DNA of 64,000 nt from Neobacillus massiliamazoniensis. GTDB taxonomy: Bacteria; Bacillota; Bacilli; Bacillales; Cytobacillaceae. The DNA lies in NCBI RefSeq assembly GCF_001048695.1, contig NZ_CVRB01000002.1:558001-622000 (forward strand). The letters run 5' to 3'. Below are positions 27,581 through 35,800 of this stretch, in pieces. Within the stretch, counting starts at the first letter, position 1; the number at the start of each line of letters is the position of its first letter. Position numbers and translations under genes: made by a program. The notes beneath the pieces are model-generated. The model was not told the DNA's origin and made no database searches. It saw nothing but the letters and a program-made list of their open reading frames with translations.

Positions 27581-27619
27581 AAAAAATGCTCAGGGCATAT
27601 AAACTCTGAGCATTTTTTT
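27581..27619 (+). terminator. Terminator downstream of the LacI-family gene
   Basis: AATGCTCAG pairs with CTGAGCATT, flanked by runs of A and T, so it can act in both directions. Confidence 0.85.
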
Positions 27620-27694
27620 ATATATTTGCTTATTGAACAAAAGTACTTCGATTAGTTCGTACAATTTATAATATTAATGGTGTTTGCGTTCAGC

Positions 27695-28402
27695 TTAAGT
27701 TGATTTTTTGATTTCAGACAAGGAAGTGAGTGCTGATTCATTAAATCCTTTTACGATAAGCCATACTGCTAAAATCATTTCATTTGCAAATATCGGCAGA
27801 CTTAAAATGGCTCCCCAAATAGAAATTTGAGTAATAACACCAAACATTTCCAATAATGCTGCAAGAAAAATAAGTGCTGAACCTGTCATACCCAAGATAG
27901 GTATAAACCGAGGTACTAGCTTAGATTTATAAAATATATAACTGTACATTATTGTATTGATGCCCAGCATAAAATTGGGACCAAGTAAAAATGTCCAATC
28001 GTGTATTGCTTTTAATACTGTACCTGAAGCTTCAAAAGAGGCGATATTCGGAGATGCAATTGTTGTAAATTCCTTACATAAAGTTAAAAGGGACAATACG
28101 CTTATTATACCAACAGTAATAATAATGGCTTCAAGAAACCTGAAGCAAATATGCCAAAGAGCTATGGTTTCGTTGTATTTTCTTAAAATAGGAAACATCG
28201 TTGTTGAAGTGCCGACCGCTGAAACAACAAGAATTAATTCCATCAGTGCTCCCAGTATCACCTGATTAGCGTGTTCAGGACCATTAATCAGGTAATTAGA
28301 ATCCTTTAGAATAGGGTTGTATAAATTTAGACCTATTATTGCTGTACCTGCTGCAAGTATAAAAAGTACCCCTATAATTAGTTCGCTTTTTTTGGCAGTC
28401 AT
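27695..28402 (-). CDS. DUF4386-type integral membrane protein
   Basis: 235 residues with six or seven hydrophobic helices. The pattern KKSELIIGVLFILAAGTAII, then LGALMELILVVSAVGTSTTMFPIL, and YKSKLVPRFIPILGMTGSALIF is that of DUF4386 proteins, which have no known function. ATG at 28402 has AAAGGGG 9 nt upstream; the open frame above it lacks one. The gene is bracketed by inverted copies of a 42-bp sequence, so it may have arrived or been moved as a unit. Confidence 0.82.
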   Translation of the reverse strand: MTAKKSELIIGVLFILAAGTAIIGLNLYNPILKDSNYLINGPEHANQVILGALMELILVVSAVGTSTTMFPILRKYNETIALWHICFRFLEAIIITVGIISVLSLLTLCKEFTTIASPNIASFEASGTVLKAIHDWTFLLGPNFMLGINTIMYSYIFYKSKLVPRFIPILGMTGSALIFLAALLEMFGVITQISIWGAILSLPIFANEMILAVWLIVKGFNESALTSLSEIKKST

Positions 28403-28510
28403 TTGTTCATTCCCCTTTTTAATCGATATTGATAAGAGTTCAGATTTACTTTGACACATCCACAAATTGCTATAACCATACATAAGATATGTAGTGGTCT
28501 AAGTTGTACT

Positions 28511-28702
28511 TTATTCAAAATATACATCTTCCATTTTCTTAATTTTATGCTGTACTAATTTAATTAATCCCCTTATTTTACCAGTTTCTATAAATTTAAC
28601 TACAGTTAATTGAAGAAATACCCACCAAACTATATCTATGACTATTAAACTCAGTATAGCTATTGGATACCTTTTAACATTTGAATTAGTAGAGTGACAC
28701 AA
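28511..28702 (-). CDS. Possible small membrane protein or gene remnant
   Basis: 63 codons with one hydrophobic segment, AILSLIVIDIVWWVFLQLTVV. A TTG start lies too close to its GGAG. It may be a decayed remnant; no family recognised. Confidence 0.25.
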   Translation of the reverse strand: MCHSTNSNVKRYPIAILSLIVIDIVWWVFLQLTVVKFIETGKIRGLIKLVQHKIKKMEDVYFE

Positions 28703-28842
28703 ACTCCTGTCAGCCTTCTAAAAGCAATGCGAATTACTGTGCGACTTTACTCATAATTCCCTAAATAATCCCGTCATATCAACAAAAATAAGCAGCCTAA
28801 TTCGTATGCGATTTAGAGTGCTTATTAGTGTGTTTTTTTATG

Positions 28843-28884
28843 TTTTGTACTCGAAAACAGAACCCATTACTAAAAGATCCCCAG
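28843..28884 (-). repeat. Right copy of the inverted repeat flanking the DUF4386 gene
   Basis: Inverted partner of 27465-27506. Further inward both copies share GAATTA(G)GCTGCT, but the right copy carries about 30 extra bases, so one copy has an indel. Confidence 0.7.
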
Positions 28885-28938
28885 TTTTTTTTTTGAAAAA
28901 ACGTAGTTGTCTAAAGGAACAACTTCTATAAAAACCGC

Positions 28939-28969
28939 TTGACCTGAAACGCGTTTCATAAAATATGAT
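28939..28969 (+). promoter_or_regulatory. Promoter with overlapping perfect palindrome (LacI-family operator?)
   Basis: TTGACC at 28939 and TATGAT at 28964 with a 19-bp spacer filled by TGAAACGCGTTTCA, a perfect 14-bp palindrome. The half-sites are like cre but the centre is CGCG rather than GCGC, so a different LacI-family repressor is more likely than CcpA. Confidence 0.55.
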
Positions 28970-29057
28970 GATCTTGTAAGATTTCACAACGCCAGTTCGG
29001 CGTGATCGGGAAACTGAGCGTTACGACGGTGTTGTGCTTTACATGGAGGTAGATGAA

Positions 29058-29849
29058 ATGCAAAAACCAATTGTATTTTTTGATATTGATGGAACGTTAT
29101 TAAATGATAAAAAGGAGATCCCCATTTCAACAAAACAAGCCATTCAAGTTCTTCAGGAAAAAGGAATTCACACGGTTATTGCTACTGGTCGTGTACCGAA
29201 CATGTTTGACGGGATTCTTAAAGAATTGAATATTAATTCATATATTGCTATAAATGGGCAATACGTTGTCTTCGAAGGACAGGAAATGTATTCGAACCCG
29301 ATTAATCCTGAAATGCTGCAAGCGATCTCTAATATGACAGCTAGCAATGGTCATGCCCTGGCCTACTGCAGTCATCATGATTATATGGTGAGCAAAAGAA
29401 ATCACCCATTTATCGCGTCTAGTTTCGATTCTTTGAAGCTGCCCTATCCTGAAGTTGACCCAGATTTTTATAAAAAATGGCCTATTTTCCAAGGACATTT
29501 ATACTGTGAAGAGAAAGATACACAAATGTATATTGACCGCTTTCCTCATTTCAGTTTCGTTAGATGGCATGAAGTTGCCTTCGATATTCTTCCTAAAGGA
29601 GTGTCAAAAGCGATTGGCATTCAAAAGCTGCTCGAGGCCCTGAATATTCAAAAGGAAAACAGCTTTGCTTTTGGAGATGGGTTGAATGACGTGGAGATGC
29701 TGACATCCGTTGGAACCGGAATTGCTATGGGAAATGCCGTTCCTGAAGCAAAGGCAGCAGCGAATGTTATTACTACCTCTTCATCAAATTATGGGATTCT
29801 CAACGGTCTCATAGAGGTTGGGCTTTTAGAGCAGGATAAAGTTTCTTAA
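29058..29849 (+). CDS. HAD-superfamily hydrolase, Cof type
   Basis: 263 residues. HAD motifs: FFDIDGTLL (motif I, nucleophile Asp), a Thr in VIATGR (motif II), Lys in LPKGVSKA (motif III) and FGDGLNDVEML (motif IV). The large cap between motifs II and III makes it Cof-type, usually acting on sugar phosphates or flavin and pyridoxal phosphates. ATG at 29058 has GGAGG 8 nt upstream. A palindromic operator candidate overlaps the promoter, hinting at sugar-phosphate control. Confidence 0.9.
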   Translation: MQKPIVFFDIDGTLLNDKKEIPISTKQAIQVLQEKGIHTVIATGRVPNMFDGILKELNINSYIAINGQYVVFEGQEMYSNPINPEMLQAISNMTASNGHALAYCSHHDYMVSKRNHPFIASSFDSLKLPYPEVDPDFYKKWPIFQGHLYCEEKDTQMYIDRFPHFSFVRWHEVAFDILPKGVSKAIGIQKLLEALNIQKENSFAFGDGLNDVEMLTSVGTGIAMGNAVPEAKAAANVITTSSSNYGILNGLIEVGLLEQDKVS

Positions 29850-29872
29850 AAAAGTTATATTTCCAACAAGCA

Positions 29873-29926
29873 CACCTCTATTATAATTTACATAATAGTT
29901 TACTATTGTAAATTGTAATAGAGGTG
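29873..29926. repeat. Long imperfect palindrome downstream of the HAD gene
   Basis: CACCTCTATTA...AATTTAC pairs with GTAAATT...TAATAGAGGTG, about 18 bp of stem. Its right arm is also the left copy of a 44-bp direct repeat. Confidence 0.6.
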
Positions 29927-29929
29927 ATT
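29886..29929 (+). repeat. Left copy of a 44-bp direct repeat
   Basis: Matches 31371-31414 at 40 of 44 positions. The right copy carries the AGAGGTGATT ribosome-binding site in front of the AraC-type gene. The left copy has the same site but no gene after it. The two copies bracket the PfkB kinase and zinc-ribbon genes. Confidence 0.75.
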
Positions 29930-29947
29930 TCGAACAAAGCAGTTTCA

Positions 29948-30844
29948 TTAGTTACCCAAATAGTGTTTTTCATATTCTGTCTGTAATAGTTCCTCACTTA
30001 AACCCTCATAAGCCAATTCACTTGAAGTTATACAAAGTCCTGCACAAATTGTACCTAGTCTTAAACATTCTTCTATGGATTTTCCCTTTAAGTAGCCAAA
30101 TAAAAAACCAGAGAAAAAGCTGTCTCCTGCACCGTTAGCATCCTTAAACTTGTAGTCTTTAATTATCGGGGTCTCAATCCATCTTCCATCCTTAGTTAAG
30201 GCTGTTGAACCGCCCTTTCCATGAGTACATACTACAAACTCCTTCCCTTTAGACATCCAGCTTTCCACTACTAGTTTGTAATTGCTCATATTATCCGAAC
30301 TTACAAATATATAGTCTGCTATATCAATGTAATCTTCATGATATGGATTACCGATACTATAATCATGAAGATCTGTCCAAACAGGCTTGTTATATTTTTT
30401 AATAAGCGGTATAAGCTGTTTCGTATAGGCTATTATATTTAAAACTATAACATCGCACTCTTTTATAAGTTCCTCAATTCTACCAATGTTCAAATTTACC
30501 TCGGAGGATGATTGCGTAACAAAAATTGATATTCTGTTTCCTTCTTCGTCCATTAAATTTATGTGTCTCTCTGTACCTCTCGGATCGATGTCATAAACAA
30601 ATTGTACTCCCGCACTTTCAAGCCCTCTAACTATTTTTTCTCCATATGAATCCTCCCCTAAAATAGAATGAAGAGCATTTGCAACATTAAGCTTAGTTAA
30701 ATTCAAAGCCTTTCCAGCACCTGTGGAGCCTAAAGTTTCATTATAAGGTGCATAATGTATTGTTTGAGGCTCCGGATTAGGTAATTTTTTTAAATATATG
30801 ATTGAGTCGAAGGTAGTTCCCCCAATCACTAGTACTTTTTTCAA
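29948..30844 (-). CDS. PfkB-family carbohydrate kinase
   Basis: 298 residues, ribokinase fold. VLVIGGTTFDSIIYL at the start, the substrate-side GSTGAGKALNLTKL and the PfkB signature DANGAGDSFFSGFLFGYL near residue 235 with catalytic Asp. It phosphorylates a sugar or nucleoside; substrate unknown. TTG at 30844 is preferred because AAGGAG lies 8-9 nt upstream, whereas the ATG at 30853 touches it. Bracketed by 44-bp direct repeats, so it may be an insertion. Confidence 0.88.
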   Translation of the reverse strand: MKKVLVIGGTTFDSIIYLKKLPNPEPQTIHYAPYNETLGSTGAGKALNLTKLNVANALHSILGEDSYGEKIVRGLESAGVQFVYDIDPRGTERHINLMDEEGNRISIFVTQSSSEVNLNIGRIEELIKECDVIVLNIIAYTKQLIPLIKKYNKPVWTDLHDYSIGNPYHEDYIDIADYIFVSSDNMSNYKLVVESWMSKGKEFVVCTHGKGGSTALTKDGRWIETPIIKDYKFKDANGAGDSFFSGFLFGYLKGKSIEECLRLGTICAGLCITSSELAYEGLSEELLQTEYEKHYLGN

Positions 30845-30910
30845 TAAAAACATCTCCTTTATATATTTGCTTATTAGTCTATATTTTCTAGTTAATAGAT
30901 GATATAAATA

Positions 30911-31093
30911 TTAAAACTTATCGGGATTCTGAACCTTTATTGATACAACTTCCCCACATTTTTTACAAAACGTTAAAATTAATGGGGAACTACCTAACAA
31001 CTTTTCTACAGGAGTTACACTAGTATAACCGTTGCCTAATTTTCCTTTTGCAAACGTATTATTTCCACACGCTGAGCATAATTGGTCCACCAT
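30911..31093 (-). CDS. Small zinc-ribbon protein
   Basis: 60 residues. Two CxxC pairs, CSAC near the start and CKKC near residue 44, form a zinc ribbon. ATG at 31093 has GAGGTGAT 7 nt upstream, better than the ATG at 31105. Lies 66 bp before the PfkB gene on the same strand. Function unknown. Confidence 0.68.
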   Translation of the reverse strand: MVDQLCSACGNNTFAKGKLGNGYTSVTPVEKLLGSSPLILTFCKKCGEVVSIKVQNPDKF

Positions 31094-31429
31094 ATTAACG
31101 ATCACCTCATATTAATTTTTCCTCTTACATTTTCGCAACATTCATTATATTCTTTAACAGAGTAAAATATCCTCTAAATTCTAACGTCACTTTTGGTATA
31201 AATATAATTTTGTTCGAAGGATTGATTTTGTTTATAGGCAAGGTGTGAATTTTGTATGGAAGCTTAAATCTATCAAGAAAAGATCTTCCTTTTTTGCGTC
31301 TGTATTCATTTACACAAAATATTTTCTACTCTCTCTACTTTAAGAACTCCTTTTTCATTCTCCAAAAATCATTTACAAAATAGTTTAATATTGTAAATTA
31401 CAATAGAGGTGATTCCCATCCAACAAATC
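31094..31429. other. Intergenic region between the zinc-ribbon and AraC-type genes
   Basis: About 335 bp of AT-rich sequence. It holds the divergent promoters and the right copy of the 44-bp direct repeat. I see no gene or RNA in it. Confidence 0.5.
31371..31414 (+). repeat. Right copy of a 44-bp direct repeat, with ribosome-binding site
   Basis: Partner of 29886-29929 (40 of 44 identical). Contains ATTGTAAATTACAAT, a palindrome, and AGAGGTGATT. Probably part of the AraC-type gene's regulatory region. Confidence 0.75.
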
Positions 31430-32320
31430 ATGTTGCTGCAACAAGTTATTGATTATATCGAAGAACATATAAAAGATGAAATTGAACCTGAGAAACTAGC
31501 AGAAATCGCCGGGTACTCACCCTATCATTTTTATCGATTGTTTCAAAAACATACCGGTTTTAGCCCTATGGATTATGTCGTAAAAAGAAAGCTTCAGTTT
31601 GCCCTTCATGAACTTGTCCATGGAAAAAAAATCCTTCAAATTGCTTTGGACTATGGATTTGAAACACATGCAGGTTTTACAAAAGCTTTTAAAAAATGTT
31701 TTGGGAGTCCTCCAAGTCTTTATAAGCTTCATTGCCCAACATCCTTACCGCAAAAGCTGGACTTGCTAAGTCTCCATCAAAAAAACACCGGCGGGATTGT
31801 GCTGCAGCCAAAAATTGTGAAAAGACAAGCTTTTTCCGTAGCCGGCATGCAGTTTGATATTCATATGGACAATGTCGCTTATACAAGAGATGCTCCTGCC
31901 TTTTGGGATCAAAAAGGGTTGAATGATGGCTCTGTTGAAAGATCTCTTTATAAGAAATTATCGCCTAAAAAGCACGGGGAGTATTGTATCAATGTAAAGA
32001 CGACTGAAGATCAATGTATCTATTTATTTGGAGTAGATTTTGATGAAGGAAGACCACTTCCGATCGGTCTGACCCATCTGGAAATCCCCGCTGCCACCTA
32101 TTGCGTGTTTAGAACCCCTCTTGTTGATGAGGACCAATTCGTTCCCTCCATTAAAGGAACATGGCGCTACATCTTAGAGGACTGGTTTCCACAATCCGCG
32201 TATGAAATGGATGAGTCTGTCTTTGACTTTGAATATTATGACGAGTATTGCCATTACTGGGATTTTGAAAAAATCTATATGGAAATACATATCCCTATTA
32301 AAGAACGTGACAAAGGGTGA
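31430..32320 (+). CDS. AraC-family regulator with GyrI-like effector domain
   Basis: 296 residues from ATG 31430. Two helix-turn-helix motifs at about 1-105 (LAEIAGYSPYHFYRLFQKHTGFSPMDYV; ALDYGFETHAGFTKAFKKCFG), then a GyrI-like/Rob-type small-molecule-binding domain to the end. Relatives sense drugs or other hydrophobic compounds. The start is uncertain: GTG 31409 overlaps the AGAGGTGATT ribosome-binding site, ATG 31430 is about 18 nt from it, and the ideally placed codon at 31418 is ATC. Converges with an MFS transporter gene and may regulate it. Confidence 0.85.
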   Translation: MLLQQVIDYIEEHIKDEIEPEKLAEIAGYSPYHFYRLFQKHTGFSPMDYVVKRKLQFALHELVHGKKILQIALDYGFETHAGFTKAFKKCFGSPPSLYKLHCPTSLPQKLDLLSLHQKNTGGIVLQPKIVKRQAFSVAGMQFDIHMDNVAYTRDAPAFWDQKGLNDGSVERSLYKKLSPKKHGEYCINVKTTEDQCIYLFGVDFDEGRPLPIGLTHLEIPAATYCVFRTPLVDEDQFVPSIKGTWRYILEDWFPQSAYEMDESVFDFEYYDEYCHYWDFEKIYMEIHIPIKERDKG

Positions 32321-32340
32321 ACGCATCACCCTTTTAATTT
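32312..32340. terminator. Bidirectional terminator, AraC-type gene and MFS gene
   Basis: AAAGGGTGA pairs with TCACCCTTT. The hairpin overlaps the end of both converging genes. Confidence 0.75.
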
Positions 32341-33552
32341 TTTCAAAATCATACTATATAAAAATAATACAGGTGTTAAAAGAAGGGCACTGACCATCAT
32401 CGCTATTTTAATCGTAAAGTTGGAAGCAATAAGACCAATCACCGGGCCGCCACAAATTTGGCCAATAGCATCCACTTGCCCTTTTACCGAAAAGAAGGTC
32501 GCCCGATTAGAAGAATCCGGAATGATTTTATTCAACCAGACATCCTCCAACGGATACATGGCATACCTTGTTACTTGGATAATGATATAAAAGACTAGCA
32601 AACTGATGATTTGCGTTGACAGAGCAAAACCAATTAATGAAGCAATAATCAATAAACTTCCAATCAATAAAGCTAGATAAATATGTTTCAGATGCTGATG
32701 GATTGGAATATGGCCAATTAAGTGGAGGATGGCAAAGGAAGCCAGCACGACAATAAATTCAATTCCCCCCGTAACGACCACTAGTTTCCCTTCTGGTAAA
32801 GACGATAAATGGGTTACCTCAAAAAAGTGGGAAATCCATAACCTGTCAAAGCCCTCACTATATAATCCAAAAAACAATGCGATCAAAAAGAGGATGCGCA
32901 TAAAATAATTGGCCTTCGAAAAGTAAAAAATAGCGCTTAGATTCCCCTTCATCGTCTTCCATGTGGATACTCTTTTTGTAGTAGGTTTAAATTTCTCTTC
33001 CTTCATAAAATAAATTAAAAATATCGAAAGTCCAATCATGCAAATACCGCCAGTCATAATGGGGAGACTAATCACCTCATAACCCGTTACGATACTTAAC
33101 GGAATGGCAATTATTTTTCCAAGGTTTCCCGCCTTCGCGCCGCGGACAAATGCTAATGAAGCTCGCTCTTCCCCTATTTCATCTGCAATCCATGCTTGCA
33201 CAGAACCACTCGTAAAGGTATAACCGATTCCCCAAAAAATCTGACACAACATGACGGTTGAGAAATACGGCAAGCTTCCCTCGAGGAAAAAACCAATCCC
33301 AATTAAAAAATAGCCAATGATAATGGAAAGCTTTCGGCTTTTCATGTCAGAAACCACCCCCGTCGGAATCTCGAACAGAAAAACAACTGCCTCGAGCACA
33401 CTTCCCACGATCACAAGCTGAAATGGATCGAGCTTAACGATTTGAACCTGGTACAATAAATTCACAGTGAATATAAACGTAAAGAATAACTGTGATAAGA
33501 AACAGATTAAAATATAAACCTGATATGGATCTTTTTTCTTTAATACATTCAT
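32326..33552 (-). CDS. MFS transporter
   Basis: 408 residues with about 12 membrane helices. The loop between helices 2 and 3 reads EIPTGVVSDMKSRKLS, a recognisable MFS motif A variant. It resembles multidrug and metabolite exporters of the group that also includes tetracycline-type pumps; substrate unknown. Its 3' end abuts the AraC-type regulator gene. RBS GGGGG lies about 8 nt before the ATG. Confidence 0.88.
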   Translation of the reverse strand: MNVLKKKDPYQVYILICFLSQLFFTFIFTVNLLYQVQIVKLDPFQLVIVGSVLEAVVFLFEIPTGVVSDMKSRKLSIIIGYFLIGIGFFLEGSLPYFSTVMLCQIFWGIGYTFTSGSVQAWIADEIGEERASLAFVRGAKAGNLGKIIAIPLSIVTGYEVISLPIMTGGICMIGLSIFLIYFMKEEKFKPTTKRVSTWKTMKGNLSAIFYFSKANYFMRILFLIALFFGLYSEGFDRLWISHFFEVTHLSSLPEGKLVVVTGGIEFIVVLASFAILHLIGHIPIHQHLKHIYLALLIGSLLIIASLIGFALSTQIISLLVFYIIIQVTRYAMYPLEDVWLNKIIPDSSNRATFFSVKGQVDAIGQICGGPVIGLIASNFTIKIAMMVSALLLTPVLFLYSMILKKLKG

Positions 33553-33624
33553 TCTCTTTCCCCCTCAGCTTGATTCTATAAAGAAAGCGAAATGATTTCT
33601 TTTCCAAATTTGCGCTAATCGCGA

Positions 33625-33636
33625 GTGTCAGGCACC
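33625..33636. repeat. Copy of the GTGTCAGGCACC dispersed motif
   Basis: Exact 12-bp match, half-element only, upstream of the MFS gene. Confidence 0.6.
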
Positions 33637-33712
33637 GTTAAAGAAATAGCATAATACCTCCTTTACGTAAATATTATTAAAAGAGGAAGAATCGGAAAAA
33701 GGGGTTGTAGAA

Positions 33713-33895
33713 ATGATTATTTTTAATAGAATTGCATTATTTTTTGTTGTTCTATATTCGGTCTTCATGATTATTAATACGTATTTAGGAGAAAATGAGC
33801 GATTACAATCCAACATGATTTACTTTCTTATGAACGGGTTTGCTTATATTGTTTCGGCAATGGAAATAGAAAAAGAAAAGGAAATTCTGAATTAA
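33713..33895 (+). CDS. Small membrane protein of unknown function
   Basis: 60 residues with two hydrophobic stretches (RIALFFVVLYSVFMIINTYL and MIYFLMNGFAYIVSAM) and a charged tail. AAAAGGGG stands 8 nt before the ATG and a strong terminator follows, so this is probably a real gene. Family not recognised. Confidence 0.7.
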   Translation: MIIFNRIALFFVVLYSVFMIINTYLGENERLQSNMIYFLMNGFAYIVSAMEIEKEKEILN

Positions 33896-33917
33896 ATTGG
33901 AATAACTATTGATTAAT

Positions 33918-33953
33918 AAAGAGCTTGGAGATAATTTTCCAAGCTCTTTTTAC
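33918..33953 (+). terminator. Terminator of the small membrane-protein gene
   Basis: AAAGAGCTTGGA pairs with TTCCAAGCTCTTT and ends in TTTTT. Confidence 0.88.
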
Positions 33954-34029
33954 ATTGACATAAAAACTCACCGTTACTTATGATGGATTTATCAGCCATA
34001 TTTCTTTTATAAGGAGCGGAGGACTTATC

Positions 34030-34824
34030 TTATTTAATTCACGTAAAACCCTTACAATTGGTGTTCTTTTCTTCATATTAATAAGTCTGTTTACTTTTTT
34101 CTATCTCAATAAACCCATTAAGAAGGTACACGAAAAAAGTCAACACAAAATAGTGAAAAAAGAAGAAAATATACCGGTGGTGGAAGATAACGGTGGGAGC
34201 CATCTCCAGGAAGTTGGCCAAAAGGTACACCAAAAAGACTGGGGAACGTTAACCCTATTAAATAGAGTGAAGGTAGACAAAACATTCACCATTTCCCCTA
34301 TGGTCATTACCTTGAATGATATTAAACTAATCAAATTATCAAACATGAAAAAAGAAACGAAAGACCTTTTGCGTGAGTATACCGGTTTAAGCCCTGAAGA
34401 GACATATGAATTATATGCAGTGGAACATTTAAGTAATGATGAAATAAAGGATAAATTGGATTCCTCTAGAACTGAAATTGGCAATGACATCACTTATTTT
34501 GAAATCACTTATTCTGTTAAAAATACCGGCTCAAAGGATCTCCAATTTTTCAGTATGGAAAATGTCACGCTTAACAATAAATTAACTTATAGAGTACCAG
34601 AGAAAAACTTTATCCTTTCAGGGGATACTTTAATAGGAACAAAGAGTGTCAGCAGAGTTGATTACAGCCCTGACGAAGAAAGGGAAGGGACTATTGGCTT
34701 GTTAAACGAGTCCGGACAAAATATCAAAAAAATAACATCCTTGTCGTTTTCAACCGATGACCTTCTTGACGGCGACTCCCATGTTCTTTTAGCCAAATCA
34801 CAAACCTTCCAGTTAAACTTTTAG
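34030..34824 (+). CDS. Membrane-anchored protein of unknown function, start codon apparently TTA
   Basis: 264 codons. The frame opens with LFNSRKTLTIGVLFFILISLFTFFYL, a signal anchor, then a charged linker and a beta-rich extracellular domain of about 200 residues reminiscent of DUF4352-like immunoglobulin folds. A perfect GGAGG at 34018 is followed 7 nt later by TTA, where TTG or ATG is expected. The first standard start, GTG at 34153, would remove the anchor and has no ribosome-binding site. So the gene has either lost its start codon or uses a rare one. Confidence 0.6.
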   Translation, partial: LFNSRKTLTIGVLFFILISLFTFFYLNKPIKKVHEKSQHKIVKKEENIPVVEDNGGSHLQEVGQKVHQKDWGTLTLLNRVKVDKTFTISPMVITLNDIKLIKLSNMKKETKDLLREYTGLSPEETYELYAVEHLSNDEIKDKLDSSRTEIGNDITYFEITYSVKNTGSKDLQFFSMENVTLNNKLTYRVPEKNFILSGDTLIGTKSVSRVDYSPDEEREGTIGLLNESGQNIKKITSLSFSTDDLLDGDSHVLLAKSQTFQLNF

Positions 34825-34865
34825 GTGATGGCACTTGGTTCGGCACTCTGACATTTTCATTGCAC

Positions 34866-34904
34866 AAAAAAAGAGGCACCGCTGCACTTTCCTCGGTGCC
34901 TCTT
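34866..34904 (-). terminator. Terminator downstream of the YrdB-like gene
   Basis: AAGAGGCACCG pairs with CGGTGCCTCTT; on the minus strand it ends in TTTTTTT. Confidence 0.82.
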
Positions 34905-34913
34905 AGCTATTCT

Positions 34914-34926
34914 GGTGTCAGGCACC
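34914..34926. repeat. Copy of the GGTGTCAGGCACC dispersed motif
   Basis: Exact 13-bp match beside the terminator of the YrdB-like gene. Confidence 0.6.
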
Positions 34927-34942
34927 TTGAATTATTTTCTTA

Positions 34943-35281
34943 TTACTGATCCCAAACCGTTAAAAAAATACGGTTAATGATGACCACTGCCGTGTATATA
35001 AAGCATAGCGTCGGTTGTTTAGCAAAATATAGTGCCAATGCGGCGGAACCAAGAACAACGATTTCAAGGAGTAAATGCAGCCAGTCAGGTACTTCCACTG
35101 ATGCACGAGGAGCAATAAACATACCCCAAATAACGGCTGCCAATAGCGGCGCCCCAATACCGTAAAGGAGCTTAATAAAAATCCCGTTCCCACTATGAAA
35201 TCCCCAGTAGCCAAGCGCTGCCAACGCGCATAATTCGACGAGAAATCTGACTAACAGATTAATAGACTTTACTATTTCCAT
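34943..35281 (-). CDS. YrdB-like (DUF2568) membrane protein
   Basis: 112 residues, four hydrophobic helices. VRFLVELCALAALGYWGF and WGMFIAPRA are typical of the YrdB/DUF2568 family, which has no known function. The ATG has GGGGG 6 nt upstream. Confidence 0.85.
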   Translation of the reverse strand: MEIVKSINLLVRFLVELCALAALGYWGFHSGNGIFIKLLYGIGAPLLAAVIWGMFIAPRASVEVPDWLHLLLEIVVLGSAALALYFAKQPTLCFIYTAVVIINRIFLTVWDQ

Positions 35282-35294
35282 TCGAATCCCCCAT

Positions 35295-35417
35295 TCATCT
35301 GGATGAAATACCTATCGTTCTCGCAAGCTTGATGTCTTCATTTATATTTTTTACACCAATCTTGTGAATGGCATCTAAAATCCACTCGTCATGATCAAAC
35401 GTCGTTAGGATGATGAC
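35295..35417 (-). pseudogene. Remnant of a response regulator
   Basis: About 40 codons reading VIILTTFDHDEWILDAIHKIG resemble the middle of a NarL-type receiver domain (beta4-alpha4), then ISSR and a stop. A TAG stands just upstream, and no start or phosphorylation site remains. Confidence 0.4.
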
Positions 35418-35800
35418 CTATGTATTCGGAGATAATGAAGAAATTTGTTTTGTTGCCGCAACCCCATCGTTGCGGTCTTTTCCGCTCGTTGACAAGACTC
35501 CCCATCATTGAACTGTAAGTCCTACAAATAAAAGTATGAGTAACGGAATGAAAATATGCTATCCTGGAACCCACTACCCGTAACAAGCGATGGGGATGCA
35601 AGATGATGTAAAAAATAAGAATCGATCACGAATAGAAAGATGAATGGATGCTCTTGCTAATGGAGATATAAGCAAAAAGAAGAGCATCATTTCGTATAGT
35701 GGCAACCCAAATCGTAATAGTAATCTCCTCAAACCAAACACCGTAGCGCAGTCGTTTATCGTCGTCATTTGGTTTTTCCAAAAACTCCCAAGTCCCTATC
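35418..35800. other. Unassigned stretch in a decaying region
   Basis: About 380 bp. Frames contain hydrophobic or basic fragments but no start with a ribosome-binding site and no family I recognise. Probably degraded coding DNA. Confidence 0.4.

Noticed and set aside
28945-28958. CcpA cre site before the HAD gene
   Set aside because: The half-sites fit, but the centre is CGCG where cre has a C-G at the opposite positions, so it was listed as a general LacI-family operator candidate.
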